This document shows positions 17,987 to 26,884 of a stretch of 64,000 bases of DNA, piece after piece. The stretch is taken from assembly GCF_013255915.1 (NCBI RefSeq), contig NZ_CP053896.1, forward strand, positions 2,542,001-2,606,000, given 5' to 3'. Below the pieces are notes generated by a model, which was given only the letters and a program-made list of their open reading frames with translations, made no database searches and had not been told where the DNA came from. Position 1 is the stretch's first letter; each line of letters begins with the position of its first letter. This DNA is from Providencia rettgeri. GTDB lineage: Bacteria > Pseudomonadota > Gammaproteobacteria > Enterobacterales > Enterobacteriaceae. Position numbers and translations under genes: made by a program.

Positions 17987-19053
17987 TGTGGTAATCTCAC
18001 CTCTAATTCAGCAGGCCAAGATTCATTAGGGTCTAAACGCACATAAGCTTTTCCGGGCAGCCCTGTTTTCACATATTCTAGATGTTGCTCTAATAATTCA
18101 GGCGAAATTCGTGCACGCACTCTGAACATTAATTTTAGGCGTTCATTTTGTGTTTCTACGGTTTTCGGTGTGAATTGAGCAACACTCGCCACGAAAGTGG
18201 TTTTGGCTGGGATTACGATATTTGGTGCAGCGTCAAGTATAATGTGAACATCACTGCCTAAGGCAACTTTTCCTGCATCTTCAGTCGGTAAGAAAAATGT
18301 CATATACACATCACTTAAATCGACCATGTTCAAGACTCGCCCGCCAGCGCCAAGTACCTCTCCAGGCTCAGCGACACGATATTGAATACGCCCGTTTCTT
18401 GGCGCTTTTAGAATACTGTCATCTAAGTCCGCAATAATACGGCGTTCCGTTGCTGTCGCTGCATCAACACGGTTTTTCGCTTGGACTATACCAGCGCTTG
18501 CAGAATCAATGGCTGATGTCGCGGCGGCAACTTGAGCTTTTGATGCTTCCAGTGCTGCACGAGAGCCTTGCATCTGTGCTGTATCATCATCGACTTGTTG
18601 CTGAGATACGGCGTTGGTTCTCACCAAAGCTCTAGAACGATTTAACCGTTTTTGCGCTGCGTCTAACTCCGCTTCACGTTGACGAACAACAGCCTGGGCT
18701 GCAACTTTTTCGCTTTTACGTTGCGCTAAAGCAGACTCGGCAGTGGTCACTGCACTGATGGCTTGGCGTAATTGTGCCTGTACTTCATGGAGTTGCTCTT
18801 GGAGTGCTCGCGTATCCATGCGAGCAAGTTCTTGCCCTTCTTTAACAAAATCCCCTTCTTTTACATTAATCGTTTCAATACGTCCTGCCGTCTTAGTGGC
18901 AATATCAATTTCTGTTGCTTCTATACGGCCGTTACTTTGAGCGAATCCAGCGGGTAGACCACCTGAATTAACATTCCAGTAATAGAAACCACCCGCAACA
19001 ATAATTAATATTAAAATGATGTAAAAAGATACTTTTTGTTTATTTATTTTCAT
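17983..19053 (-). CDS. yhiI: HlyD-family periplasmic adaptor, YhiI
   Basis: A 356-residue membrane-fusion protein. A single N-terminal membrane anchor (about 9-27) is followed by a lipoyl half-motif, a long Ala/Gln-rich coiled-coil hairpin (about 75-215, with QAQLRQA.. and [18 protein letters not shown] repeats), the second lipoyl half ([15 protein letters not shown]), and a beta-barrel. It would bridge the YhhJ/RbbA inner-membrane complex to an outer-membrane channel. ATG 19053 is preferred to the upstream codon at 19083 because AAGGGATGG lies just before it and the length matches E. coli (355). First gene of the operon. Confidence 0.92.
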   Translation of the reverse strand: MKINKQKVSFYIILILIIVAGGFYYWNVNSGGLPAGFAQSNGRIEATEIDIATKTAGRIETINVKEGDFVKEGQELARMDTRALQEQLHEVQAQLRQAISAVTTAESALAQRKSEKVAAQAVVRQREAELDAAQKRLNRSRALVRTNAVSQQQVDDDTAQMQGSRAALEASKAQVAAATSAIDSASAGIVQAKNRVDAATATERRIIADLDDSILKAPRNGRIQYRVAEPGEVLGAGGRVLNMVDLSDVYMTFFLPTEDAGKVALGSDVHIILDAAPNIVIPAKTTFVASVAQFTPKTVETQNERLKLMFRVRARISPELLEQHLEYVKTGLPGKAYVRLDPNESWPAELEVRLPQ

Positions 19054-19192
19054 ACCATCCCTTTCCATTAAATGAGAAAACAAGGAACAACAATTATTTT
19101 GATTATTAACCTGGTGATTATTAATAAAATGACATAACTGTCTCTATACGAAATAAATACCCTTAAAACTAAAAATATTATTTTTATTTAAA

Positions 19193-19204
19193 ACTTGGCC
19201 AAGT
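19193..19204. promoter_or_regulatory. Palindrome upstream of yhiI-rbbA-yhhJ
   Basis: ACTTGGCCAAGT is a perfect 12-bp palindrome 140 bp before the yhiI start in an otherwise plain AT-rich gap (19054-19359). It could be an operator for an unlinked regulator; no regulator gene is adjacent. Confidence 0.3.
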
Positions 19205-19359
19205 AAGTGTTAGCACTACCATTAAATTGGCTATCTATTTAATTTAATAGCATTTTATCAACATTTGGTTTAAGTTTAGTTGCCTTATGTCACAAAAAAA
19301 CAGAATAAACTCACAAAAATCAGGATAAGGCATTAATTGTACATATTTAATTCAAAATA

Positions 19360-19397
19360 AAAAAATAAAGCCAGTAACTTAATTTACTGGCTTTATT
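19360..19397 (-). terminator. Intrinsic terminator after GNAT gene
   Basis: AAAGCCAGTAA and TTACTGGCTTT form an inverted repeat (19370-19396) followed on the minus strand by a TTTATTTTTTT tract, 27 bp past the acetyltransferase stop. Confidence 0.85.
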
Positions 19398-19423
19398 CAA
19401 CGATGTTTGAATATGAATAAATA

Positions 19424-19900
19424 TTAGCTTGCGAATGCAGCAATCACTTTTTCATCCATTCGGTAACGAACCCATTCATCTTGCGGTTCTGCGCCAATAC
19501 TTTTATAAAAATCAATTGCTGGCTGGTTCCAATCTAAAACACTCCATTCCAGCCGTTGGCACTTTCGTTCTACGGCTAACACTGCAATATGCTTGAGTAA
19601 CTTCTTTCCTGCACCCGCGCCACGAAAATCTGGGGAGACATACAAATCTTCTAAATAAATACCATTATTCCCTAACCATGTTGAATAACTCGTAAAAAAT
19701 ACGGCATACCCTGCTGGCTGGCCATCCACATAACAGATTAAGGCTTCTGTGCTTGAATTCGCTCCAAATAAGGAATTTTCAATATCAGCTACCGTGGCTT
19801 TAACTTCGTGACGTGCTTTTTCATAATCTGCCAATTCAATGATCATATCTAATATCAAAGCAGCGTCATCACATGTTGCGGGTTTTATTTCTACGTTCAT
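19424..19900 (-). CDS. GNAT-family N-acetyltransferase (SSAT/thialysine type)
   Basis: A 158-residue acetyl-CoA-dependent acetyltransferase. The CoA pyrophosphate loop is visible in VSPDFRGAGAGKKLL (about 88-102), preceded by the acidic strand IYLEDLYV, and the C-terminal half has DWNQPAIDFYKSIGA. The order of these motifs is closest to diamine/thialysine acetyltransferases, so a polyamine or amino-acid amine is a likely acceptor, though not proven. The ATG at 19900 is chosen over 19957 because the domain begins immediately after it and AGAG lies upstream. Stands alone, with its own terminator. Confidence 0.8.
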   Translation of the reverse strand: MNVEIKPATCDDAALILDMIIELADYEKARHEVKATVADIENSLFGANSSTEALICYVDGQPAGYAVFFTSYSTWLGNNGIYLEDLYVSPDFRGAGAGKKLLKHIAVLAVERKCQRLEWSVLDWNQPAIDFYKSIGAEPQDEWVRYRMDEKVIAAFAS

Positions 19901-20056
19901 TTGGGGCTCTCTTGTTTTTTGAATCATGATTTTAAACGCTACATAGCAAGAACCCAATTCACAGCAATATTATTCATTTCTTCGCGCATGATATAAGTAA
20001 CATTTATACCTGTATATGCTTTTTCCCATAATAATCAGAGAGCGCATTTTCGGATC

Positions 20057-20086
20057 TTGTTGGTTAAATAACATATTAGCTATAAT
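20057..20086 (+). promoter_or_regulatory. Probable promoter of the ABC-F leader
   Basis: TTGTTG at 20057-20062 and TATAAT at 20081-20086 are separated by 18 bp, giving a start near 20093 and a leader of about 220 nt before the ABC-F gene. Confidence 0.6.
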
Positions 20087-20128
20087 TCTCTCATCGATTA
20101 ACTAAATGAATATTAAGGAGGCTAATTT

Positions 20129-20212
20129 ATGTTGTTGTGTGATCTTATTGAATATTCACACTTCTTTGGTAATCGCCAGAGCTCAGGCTTTCACAGTTTT
20201 ATACTGCGATAA
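20129..20212 (+). CDS. Leader ORF upstream of ABC-F gene (27 codons)
   Basis: ATG 20129 is preceded at 7 nt by a full Shine-Dalgarno sequence, TAAGGAGG (20114-20121), far better than that of the downstream gene. It encodes 27 residues, beginning MLLCDLIEYSHFFGN and ending FHSFILR. The last codons fall within a hairpin (20181-20224). I know no homologue. The arrangement of a strongly translated short ORF, then a terminator hairpin, then an ABC-F gene suggests a regulatory peptide that senses slow or stalled ribosomes. Confidence 0.65.
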   Translation: MLLCDLIEYSHFFGNRQSSGFHSFILR

Positions 20213-20292
20213 CCCTGCCTGAGCGAAGCCACTAAAGAAAATCTTCCCTCAGCTTACTGGGTTGTCGTTACGACTATACCCTGGCGTTTTTT
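20181..20292 (+). promoter_or_regulatory. Putative transcription attenuator before ABC-F gene
   Basis: A first hairpin pairs GCTCAGGC (20181-20188) with GCCTGAGC (20217-20224), straddling the leader ORF stop. A second, GGGT.GTCG-TTA-CGAC..ACCC (about 20259-20281), is closely followed by TTTTTT at 20287-20292, about 20 nt before the ABC-F ATG. This is the form of an intrinsic terminator whose folding could depend on ribosome position on the leader ORF. Inferred from structure only. Confidence 0.6.
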
Positions 20293-20313
20293 CGCCTAAA
20301 ATTTGAGTAAGCT

Positions 20314-22059
20314 ATGAGCACTTTATTAACTGTAAAATCATTAAATTACGATACTTCAACCTCTACCTTATTAAGCGATATTTCTTTTACCATCCAACAA
20401 GGTGACCGCATTGGTTTAATTGGCCATAACGGGAGTGGAAAAAGTACATTATTGAAGCTAATAACCCAACAACTGTTTCCTAATAGTGGCAGTATTACCT
20501 ATGCAAATCATTGTGTTATTGCTTATATTGAACAACATTTACCCGATAAAATCGCTTGTTTGACTCTGATTGATGCACTTGTTCAAAAACTCCCTGAACA
20601 AGATAAAGCCACTGAGCGCTGGCGGGCTGAAGTTTTATTATCAGAATTAGGTTTTACACCTGAACAATGGGAACAAAAAGCGAATGCAATCAGTGGAGGA
20701 CAACATACACGTTTGCTGCTGGGGCGTGCTTTAATTGAACAACCCGATTTACTGTTACTCGATGAACCTAGTAATCATTTAGATTTGCCCACACTTATTT
20801 GGTTAGGTAATTTCTTACAGTCATGGAAAGGGAGTTTTGTGCTAATTTCCCATGACCAATCGTTATTAGATAAAGTCAGTAACTGTACTTGGATTTTACG
20901 AGATAAATCATTACATTTTTATCGGTTACCTTGCAGTGCAGCACGGCAAGCATTAAGTGAAAAAGACATCACTGATGCACGCCGTAATCAAGCAGAGCAA
21001 AAAGAAATTGACCGTATTGCATCAAGTGCCAAGCGTTTAGCGATTTGGGGGCATGTGTATGACAATGAAGCCTTATCACGCAAAGCTAAACAGATGGAAA
21101 AACATATTGACCGTCTTAAAGATGCCCAAACTGAGCTAACTGAAGGCTATCAATGGAAGCTTGCTTTAAATGGCAAAGCTATTCCTGCAGATAGAGTTTT
21201 AGAGTTGGAAAACACCGTTGTTTCAACACCGAATGGAAATCAGTTATTTAAAACGGCATTTCATCAAGTGAAAAGTGGTGATCGTATCGCTATCATGGGA
21301 GCCAATGGCTGTGGTAAATCAACACTATTACGTCTACTTTGGCAACATTATCAACAAAATTTACGCTATAGCTCACAATTGAAGTTTCATCCAGCAATTC
21401 GTGCTGGTTATTATGACCAACAATTAGAGCAGTTAAATGATAATGATAGCCTATTAGATGCACTACGTCATTTTTCACCTTTAACCGATGAACAACGAAA
21501 AATGGCATTGATTGGAGCGGGGTTTGCCTATAATCGTCACCAACAGAAAGTGGCAACACTGAGCGGTGGTGAACGCGCTAGATTATTGTTTATTGGTTTA
21601 AGTTTAGCTCAGTATGAGTTGATTTTGTTAGACGAACCTACCAATCACCTTGATCTAGAAGGCAAGGAAGCGCTTTGTGAGCAAATTAGCTTATTTTCTG
21701 GGGCATTATTGGTTGTAAGCCATGATAAATGGCTCATTGAAAATAGCTGCCAACGCTTCTGGTTTATCGATGATAATCGGCTAGAGGAATACCTTAATGC
21801 TGATGATATTTATCATAAAATCGAGCAGCAATCCCAGCAAGTGTTAACGTCTACGCTTGGGGAAAATGGTCCTTCTAAATCAACGATTGAAATTCTCAGT
21901 AAGGAAACTACTCATGAAGATGAGTTGTTAGAAACATTGCTGATATTGGAGCAAAAGCTACTTGCGGATCAAAAACGCAAATTAAGCCACCAAAAACCGC
22001 AATTACAGCAGCAGTGGATCAACGAAATAGCCCAAATACGCCCTAAATTGGGCTTGTAA
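20314..22059 (+). CDS. ABC-F family ATPase (ribosome-associated)
   Basis: A 581-residue soluble protein with two tandem ABC domains and no membrane segments, the ABC-F layout. Domain 1: GHNGSGKST 37-45, SGGQ 127-130, LLLLDEPSNHLD 146-157. Domain 2: GANGCGKST near 329, LSGGE near 416, ILLDEPTNHLD near 440. A charged linker lies between, and a coiled, Lys/Gln-rich tail ends the protein. ABC-F proteins bind the ribosomal E site; some relieve stalling, others protect against antibiotics. It is not a clear match to EttA, Uup, YbiT or YheS by length, so no symbol is given. The attenuator-like leader is more typical of the antibiotic-protective type. A terminator follows at 22066. Confidence 0.88.
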   Translation: MSTLLTVKSLNYDTSTSTLLSDISFTIQQGDRIGLIGHNGSGKSTLLKLITQQLFPNSGSITYANHCVIAYIEQHLPDKIACLTLIDALVQKLPEQDKATERWRAEVLLSELGFTPEQWEQKANAISGGQHTRLLLGRALIEQPDLLLLDEPSNHLDLPTLIWLGNFLQSWKGSFVLISHDQSLLDKVSNCTWILRDKSLHFYRLPCSAARQALSEKDITDARRNQAEQKEIDRIASSAKRLAIWGHVYDNEALSRKAKQMEKHIDRLKDAQTELTEGYQWKLALNGKAIPADRVLELENTVVSTPNGNQLFKTAFHQVKSGDRIAIMGANGCGKSTLLRLLWQHYQQNLRYSSQLKFHPAIRAGYYDQQLEQLNDNDSLLDALRHFSPLTDEQRKMALIGAGFAYNRHQQKVATLSGGERARLLFIGLSLAQYELILLDEPTNHLDLEGKEALCEQISLFSGALLVVSHDKWLIENSCQRFWFIDDNRLEEYLNADDIYHKIEQQSQQVLTSTLGENGPSKSTIEILSKETTHEDELLETLLILEQKLLADQKRKLSHQKPQLQQQWINEIAQIRPKLGL

Positions 22060-22065
22060 CCGATA

Positions 22066-22099
22066 CCCCTGGTTACGTTAAGTGATCAGGGGATTTTTT
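22066..22099 (+). terminator. Intrinsic terminator of ABC-F gene
   Basis: CCCCTG (22066-22071) and CAGGGG (22087-22092) form a stem followed by ATTTTTT, just past the stop. Confidence 0.75.
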
Positions 22100-22283
22100 A
22101 TGAAGTTATATATTGATATAGGTTCATAGCTAAAGTTTACAAAATAATTATATGCACCCTAAAATTTACCTTATTGATGGAATAATAGAAGACTGAGTCG
22201 CGTTATTCATCAATAAGAAAATAAATAAGGTTTATTCTTTATGTCTTTTAAGTGAATAAAGATTTTGTAAACTATCTAATTGG

Positions 22284-22487
22284 TTATTTTATTTTTTGTT
22301 TCTTTGCTCGCTTAAAATATGAAGTTGGCACATTAGGGCATACAACCTCTTTAAATTTAACGTCTTTATTCGTCTTCACAGACGGTTCATTTTCAGATGA
22401 AACCGGGGCGTTGCTCTGTGGTATTTTGCTTGTCTCTTTCATATATAAACGCTCTTTTGCTTGTATAATATCATTCGTTTTAGCCAT
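22284..22487 (-). CDS. Small hypothetical protein coupled to PadR gene
   Basis: A 67-residue, Lys-rich, probably disordered protein (MAKTNDIIQAKERLY start; ends SYFKRAKKQKIK). Its ATG overlaps the end of the PadR gene by 8 bp, a sign of translational coupling, which makes it more credible than the opposite-strand frame. No family or function recognised. Confidence 0.5.
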   Translation of the reverse strand: MAKTNDIIQAKERLYMKETSKIPQSNAPVSSENEPSVKTNKDVKFKEVVCPNVPTSYFKRAKKQKIK

Positions 22488-23031
22488 TTGATTTTCCCTC
22501 TGCCACTAACACTGCATTGACTTGCTCAATACGTTCCACTGCTCGGTTAATGATCTCAACGACTCTTGTTGTCTCTTCTTTCGTCAACTGTTGTATCACG
22601 ATTTGGTGTCTCAACAATGACTTAAATTTATCTACAGCGCATTCAATTTCATTAGCGAATTGATTACCTGCTTTTAATTCCTGAGCATATTTTAATTTTA
22701 GTTGAACTTCTGCCAATATTTCAGCTTTGAGTAATAAAAAACAGCGACCTTCTGGCGTTATGACATAACACTTACGCCCTTTTCCATTATCTTTACCCGC
22801 CGAAATAAACCCTAACTCCTCTAATAACGTCAAAGTTGGATATATCACACCTGGGCTTGGGCAATAAAAACCTGCCGTTTCTTCTGCAATTTTTTTTATT
22901 AACTCATAACCGTAATTAATTCCCCCTGTCAGTAAATGTAGGATATAAATCCTTAACTGTTTAGGGTTAAACATACGACTGACACTTTTACCGTTGCACA
23001 AACACGGCTCGAGTTGTTGTTCATTTGCCAT
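22480..23031 (-). CDS. PadR-family transcriptional regulator, YqjI-like
   Basis: A 183-residue winged-helix repressor. The PadR domain (about 20-100) shows LLTGGINYGYELIKKI and SPGVIYPTLTLLEELGFI, which align with E. coli YqjI, a nickel/iron-responsive repressor of the ferric reductase yqjH. The C-terminal half is a helical dimerisation region. The N-terminus has a short CLC motif rather than the His-rich metal arm of YqjI, so metal sensing is uncertain. Upstream are two GATATATC palindromes (possible self-operators) and a strong Fur box. No yqjH neighbour is present. Confidence 0.85.
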   Translation of the reverse strand: MANEQQLEPCLCNGKSVSRMFNPKQLRIYILHLLTGGINYGYELIKKIAEETAGFYCPSPGVIYPTLTLLEELGFISAGKDNGKGRKCYVITPEGRCFLLLKAEILAEVQLKLKYAQELKAGNQFANEIECAVDKFKSLLRHQIVIQQLTKEETTRVVEIINRAVERIEQVNAVLVAEGKSNG

Positions 23032-23063
23032 TAAAATTCTCAGTGATTATTTATATAAAAACC

Positions 23064-23119
23064 GATATATCTAATATGATAGTTACTTTTACAGAAAATG
23101 CCAGCTTTAGATATATCTA
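23064..23119. promoter_or_regulatory. Twin GATATATC palindromes, probable PadR operator
   Basis: GATATATCTA occurs at 23064-23073 and again inside the 12-bp palindrome TAGATATATCTA at 23108-23119, 46 bp apart, within 90 bp upstream of the PadR start. PadR regulators commonly bind such AT-rich palindromes in their own promoter. Confidence 0.5.
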
Positions 23120-23135
23120 TTTTTGTGCATAACGT

Positions 23136-23154
23136 GCTAATGATAATCATTCTT
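23136..23154. promoter_or_regulatory. Fur box upstream of PadR gene
   Basis: GCTAATGATAATCATTCTT agrees with the Fur consensus GATAATGATAATCATTATC at 16 of 19 positions, including the whole central AATGATAATCATT. The only gene reading away from it is PadR. Confidence 0.7.
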
Positions 23155-23266
23155 ATATGGATTATACCGACTAAATGTCGACACAACAGTAAAAAATGTG
23201 CGGTAAATTGTCTAACTGAGTAAAGTTGGCAATAGATATGAAATTAACCTATTTTTGAAGTGATAA

Positions 23267-23293
23267 AGCCAGCCGTCGGTATGTTGGCTGGCT
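23267..23293 (-). terminator. Hairpin after tyrP
   Basis: AGCCAGCC (23267-23274) pairs perfectly with GGCTGGCT (23286-23293), 17 bp past the tyrP stop; only a weak T-run follows on the minus strand. Confidence 0.55.
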
Positions 23294-23310
23294 ATAGAAG
23301 CGAAGTGCAA

Positions 23311-24519
23311 TTACCCAATATTAGGTAATATGTTGAAAACAATCCCTAACTGAACACCAATGACTATAATTCCACAAATAAATACTAATGAAAGACCTAA
23401 TCCACCGCCTAACACTTGATATTTCCGTTGGTTTAATGTTCTTGATTTAAATGCCATAGCACTAGGTAATAATAAAGCCAGTATTGAAAGTGCGATTGCG
23501 GCATACCCTAACGCCATCACAAACCCTTTAGGATAAAATAAAGCAAAAACTAGTGGTGGTCCAAAGGTGAGCAAACCTGTTTGTAGACGCCCTGACGCAT
23601 TATCTTGACGTTTAAATAAATCCGCTAGAAAGTCAAATAACCCCAAAGCAACACCAAGGAAAGATGTCGCAAGCGCCAAACTCATAAACATTTGTGCAAT
23701 TAACTCTGTTTTTCCTGATTGAGCCACATCTTTAATTGCATCTAATAATCCATTAAGCCCTGCGTTTTCCGCCAAAATACCAACAAATGTGGTTGTACCA
23801 ATACTCCCTAATGTTGCGATTTGCCATAAAATATAAGCAATCAACGGGATAGCACTTCCGATAATAAAAATAACCCGCAATTTTTTGACATCTCCCCCCA
23901 TGTATTTAACGATACTTGGGACGCTACCATGAAAACCAAAGGAGGTAAAAAACACCGGTATAGCAGATAAAATAAGTACTTTTTCAGTTGGGGCAGCTAA
24001 TAAATTTTGTTGCTCAACATGCGGCATCATTAATGCCAATATAATGACTAAGAAAACAATTTTTGCAGCAAATAAAATACGGTTGATAAAATCTACGGAT
24101 GAAGTCCCGAAACATACAACTCCCCCACCAATGACGGTAAATACAACAATTCCCATCCAATCTGCCATTTCAATAGCAAAACTACTTTTCAAATTTGATG
24201 TAATGATTTCCCCTGCTCCACTGACATAAGCTGCTGTCAATGCATACATCAGGAACATCATACTAAAACCCGTAATAAATTTGCCACTAGAGCCTAAGTA
24301 CCGTTGTGCAACACTACCGATCCCAGTTTCGTGAGATTCATGTTGATAAACTTCGACCAAAAGTAACGCCGTGTAGCACATCAATGCCCACAACACTAAT
24401 AACATAGCGAGGCTCACTAAGAAACCATTACCAGCGGCAGCGATAGGCATGGCTAACATACCTGCGCCAATCGTAGTACCTGCAACAATAAATACACTAC
24501 CAAGTGTGCGATTTTTCAT
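23311..24519 (-). CDS. tyrP: Aromatic amino acid permease, TyrP type
   Basis: A 402-residue inner-membrane transporter with about 11 helices of the hydroxy/aromatic amino acid permease family (TyrP, Mtr, TnaB). The family N-terminus [19 protein letters not shown] and the segment [19 protein letters not shown] are both present. It lies 20 bp behind the decarboxylase gene on the same mRNA, so it most likely imports tyrosine, possibly in exchange for tyramine. A hairpin follows. The symbol is by homology and context; antiport is inferred. Confidence 0.9.
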   Translation of the reverse strand: MKNRTLGSVFIVAGTTIGAGMLAMPIAAAGNGFLVSLAMLLVLWALMCYTALLLVEVYQHESHETGIGSVAQRYLGSSGKFITGFSMMFLMYALTAAYVSGAGEIITSNLKSSFAIEMADWMGIVVFTVIGGGVVCFGTSSVDFINRILFAAKIVFLVIILALMMPHVEQQNLLAAPTEKVLILSAIPVFFTSFGFHGSVPSIVKYMGGDVKKLRVIFIIGSAIPLIAYILWQIATLGSIGTTTFVGILAENAGLNGLLDAIKDVAQSGKTELIAQMFMSLALATSFLGVALGLFDFLADLFKRQDNASGRLQTGLLTFGPPLVFALFYPKGFVMALGYAAIALSILALLLPSAMAFKSRTLNQRKYQVLGGGLGLSLVFICGIIVIGVQLGIVFNILPNIG

Positions 24520-24539
24520 ATTGAGATCCTAACAATCAA

Positions 24540-26483
24540 TTAAATATTAATTTTATAATTAGAGTGATTTAACTTATTTTCTTCATTAATGAGTTGTTGT
24601 AATTTGTCTTCAAAAATATTTTTTAACTCTGCCCAATAGGTTTCAAAATGTGCCCTATCACGCAGGCAATGTGTCATGACTGCCGCCCGTAGCACATAAA
24701 TCGACCGTACTTTATGCCATTCACTATCAGAGAATTGTGCATCTCGACATAGATTCAATGGGTTATCGCCATATTCTTCATAAGTTAGCGAGGTTGATGA
24801 GGTGAGAAAATCATTAGAATAACTCCGGCCTGCCGCATAAGAGCATAATTCATATAACCGTTTATTTAATTGATTTTGTTTTTCTAAAGAGGTGTTGCCA
24901 ATTTCACGAAACATAAAGTTAATCATGTGAAAATCAGGCGTTGGCATCGCTATAATTGAAAATTGACGTTCCTCAATAATAAAAGGCTCACATTGATTAA
25001 TTTTATCAATCATCCAATTGGCAGTGATGACCCCATCCGCAATCACTTTTCCATACCCTAAAACATTTAACGGAACTAAGCGATGTGCAGCCCATACCGC
25101 TGCTGCGGTTGCGCCCGCTTTTGACCCTTCCATAATAGATGAGCCCAATAATACATTTTGTGTTTTTTCTGTTTTACGCTGCTTTTCTTGAACTTCTTCA
25201 AATACATAAGCGGCATGGTAAGAAACTAAATCCACAATCCGCTTATCTTTCATACAAATTGCACCTGCCGCATAAGGAATAAACCCCACCTTATGAGGGT
25301 CAACGGTAATCGAGTCCGCTTGGCTTAATGCTTTAAAGCTTTCATAAACATCACGTTTTGGCCACACCATATTTTCAGGAAAAATCCCTTCACTATGATA
25401 GCGTTGGAGTAAATTCTCATACTCCATAAATTGGTTTTCTTCATCGCGAAACATCGCACAAGCGTATCCCGCGTAAGCAGCATCGATATGCACATAAAAA
25501 GAAACCCCAAAACGTTGCTCGCATTCACGTCGTAGCTCAATAACTTCTCTGACATTGTCTATTGCGCCAGTTTCTGTGGTACCAACAACGGCAACTACCG
25601 CTAAAATTGGCTCCCCTTGCTCAATTAATGTAAATACCGTTTCACGCATTTTACGTACATCTGTTCGATAACTTGCATCAACGGGTAATTGCACAATATT
25701 CTGTTGGCCTAAACCAAGAATATCCATCGCTTTCATCCATGAATAGTGTTTAGACTGCGGTACCAATAACTTACCGAGTTTTCCTTGTTCTATTCCAACA
25801 CCACGGCAGGTTAAATCACGAATTTCCTCAAAAATTTGTTGTTTCTTTAACTCGTCAATTAAATCTAGAACCGCGGAAACTGAGAGATTGAGTAACTCTT
25901 TTTCAGTTTTATCCTTTAGCAAGTATTGGGATTTTGGATGCTGCATAATCGCTAACGGTAACGTTTTAATATTTCTAGCTACCCATAATCCTTCGTAGTT
26001 AGCAACCGTTCCACCAGATGTAATATGTCCCCAAGCATGTTGTACGTCATAACCAAACATGGCACATAAATCTAACCCGGCTTCTATTTCTAAAACTGTT
26101 GTCGTTGGTGAAGATTCTTGTGCACAATTATTGGGGTTGTACATCATCGCCATGACATAAGCCAAATTAGAAATCATCAGTGTATCTGCATTCATATGCC
26201 CCATATAACGGGGGGAGAACCATGGAACCGATGTTGTTTTTAATTTTGAAGAGAGTTGATTAAGAATGCCTTCAGTACGATAAAGCGTATCTCGGTACTC
26301 GGGAGCATAACGGTCAACAGTAGAGATAAGATCAGGATCTTCAGGATGATAGCTGGAGCGCCAATGCATATGTTCACTAACTGAATACTCCATCATTTCT
26401 TTGAAAAAGACAGCATTTTCAGATTTAGGACCTAAAAATAATGCATCTACATTAATTTTTGAATTTTTAAAATTATTTATCAT
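24540..26483 (-). CDS. tyrDC: Pyridoxal-phosphate tyrosine decarboxylase
   Basis: A 647-residue group II decarboxylase that converts tyrosine to tyramine and CO2 (often phenylalanine to phenethylamine as well). PLP-site residues: HYSW (about 246-249), HIDAAYAGY (about 332-340, the Asp contacting the pyridine nitrogen), and the Schiff-base lysine K398 in TVDPHKVGF. Length and motifs follow the enterococcal TyrDC type closely, not the shorter eukaryote-like AADCs. The reaction consumes a proton, so with TyrP it can protect against acid and produce proton motive force. Gut Providencia tyramine made by such an enzyme is known to alter nematode behaviour. GAAGGTG precedes the ATG; a palindrome lies 42 bp upstream. 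Confidence 0.92.
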   Translation of the reverse strand: MINNFKNSKINVDALFLGPKSENAVFFKEMMEYSVSEHMHWRSSYHPEDPDLISTVDRYAPEYRDTLYRTEGILNQLSSKLKTTSVPWFSPRYMGHMNADTLMISNLAYVMAMMYNPNNCAQESSPTTTVLEIEAGLDLCAMFGYDVQHAWGHITSGGTVANYEGLWVARNIKTLPLAIMQHPKSQYLLKDKTEKELLNLSVSAVLDLIDELKKQQIFEEIRDLTCRGVGIEQGKLGKLLVPQSKHYSWMKAMDILGLGQQNIVQLPVDASYRTDVRKMRETVFTLIEQGEPILAVVAVVGTTETGAIDNVREVIELRRECEQRFGVSFYVHIDAAYAGYACAMFRDEENQFMEYENLLQRYHSEGIFPENMVWPKRDVYESFKALSQADSITVDPHKVGFIPYAAGAICMKDKRIVDLVSYHAAYVFEEVQEKQRKTEKTQNVLLGSSIMEGSKAGATAAAVWAAHRLVPLNVLGYGKVIADGVITANWMIDKINQCEPFIIEERQFSIIAMPTPDFHMINFMFREIGNTSLEKQNQLNKRLYELCSYAAGRSYSNDFLTSSTSLTYEEYGDNPLNLCRDAQFSDSEWHKVRSIYVLRAAVMTHCLRDRAHFETYWAELKNIFEDKLQQLINEENKLNHSNYKINI

Positions 26484-26884
26484 TACTACACCTTCAAACT
26501 ACAATTAACGGGTGCTAATTGCACTTAAGTTACTTAACTTAATATCATTGGAAAGTGCATAACGGGCTGTGTTTATATAAAAGATATCAATATATTAATG
26601 ATATACATTTAAAAATATCATTTAAGCATTAATTATTGATAAACAAACCGTTAATGGCCAACTTATTTATAGATATAATCTATTTCTATTAAATTATTAA
26701 TAAACTAATAGGAATTTCATTCTGATTTGTGGACAAGCACAAAAAAACAAAATTTATTCAACTGTAAAGAGATTTTTACGCTGAAAAAGCTTGAATATGT
26801 AAAAAATTTGTTATAGATGGTGCGATTTTCACTGCTCTTAAAGAACTAAAGTTAAATAGTGAAAACCGCAGAAAGTAAATCCAA
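26484..26884. promoter_or_regulatory. Regulatory region of the tyrDC-tyrP operon
   Basis: A 400-bp AT-rich gap with no credible ORF. It contains TTAAGTTA-CT-TAACTTAA at 26525-26542, an 18-bp near-palindrome just before the tyrDC ribosome site, possibly an operator. No terminator is obvious for the quinone oxidoreductase gene that ends at 26885, so read-through into tyrDC is possible. Confidence 0.4.

Noticed and set aside
22252-22491. 79-codon plus-strand frame opposite the 67-codon gene
   Set aside because: The minus-strand frame is coupled to the PadR stop and has plausible composition; the plus-strand frame starts from a non-ATG codon without ribosome site.
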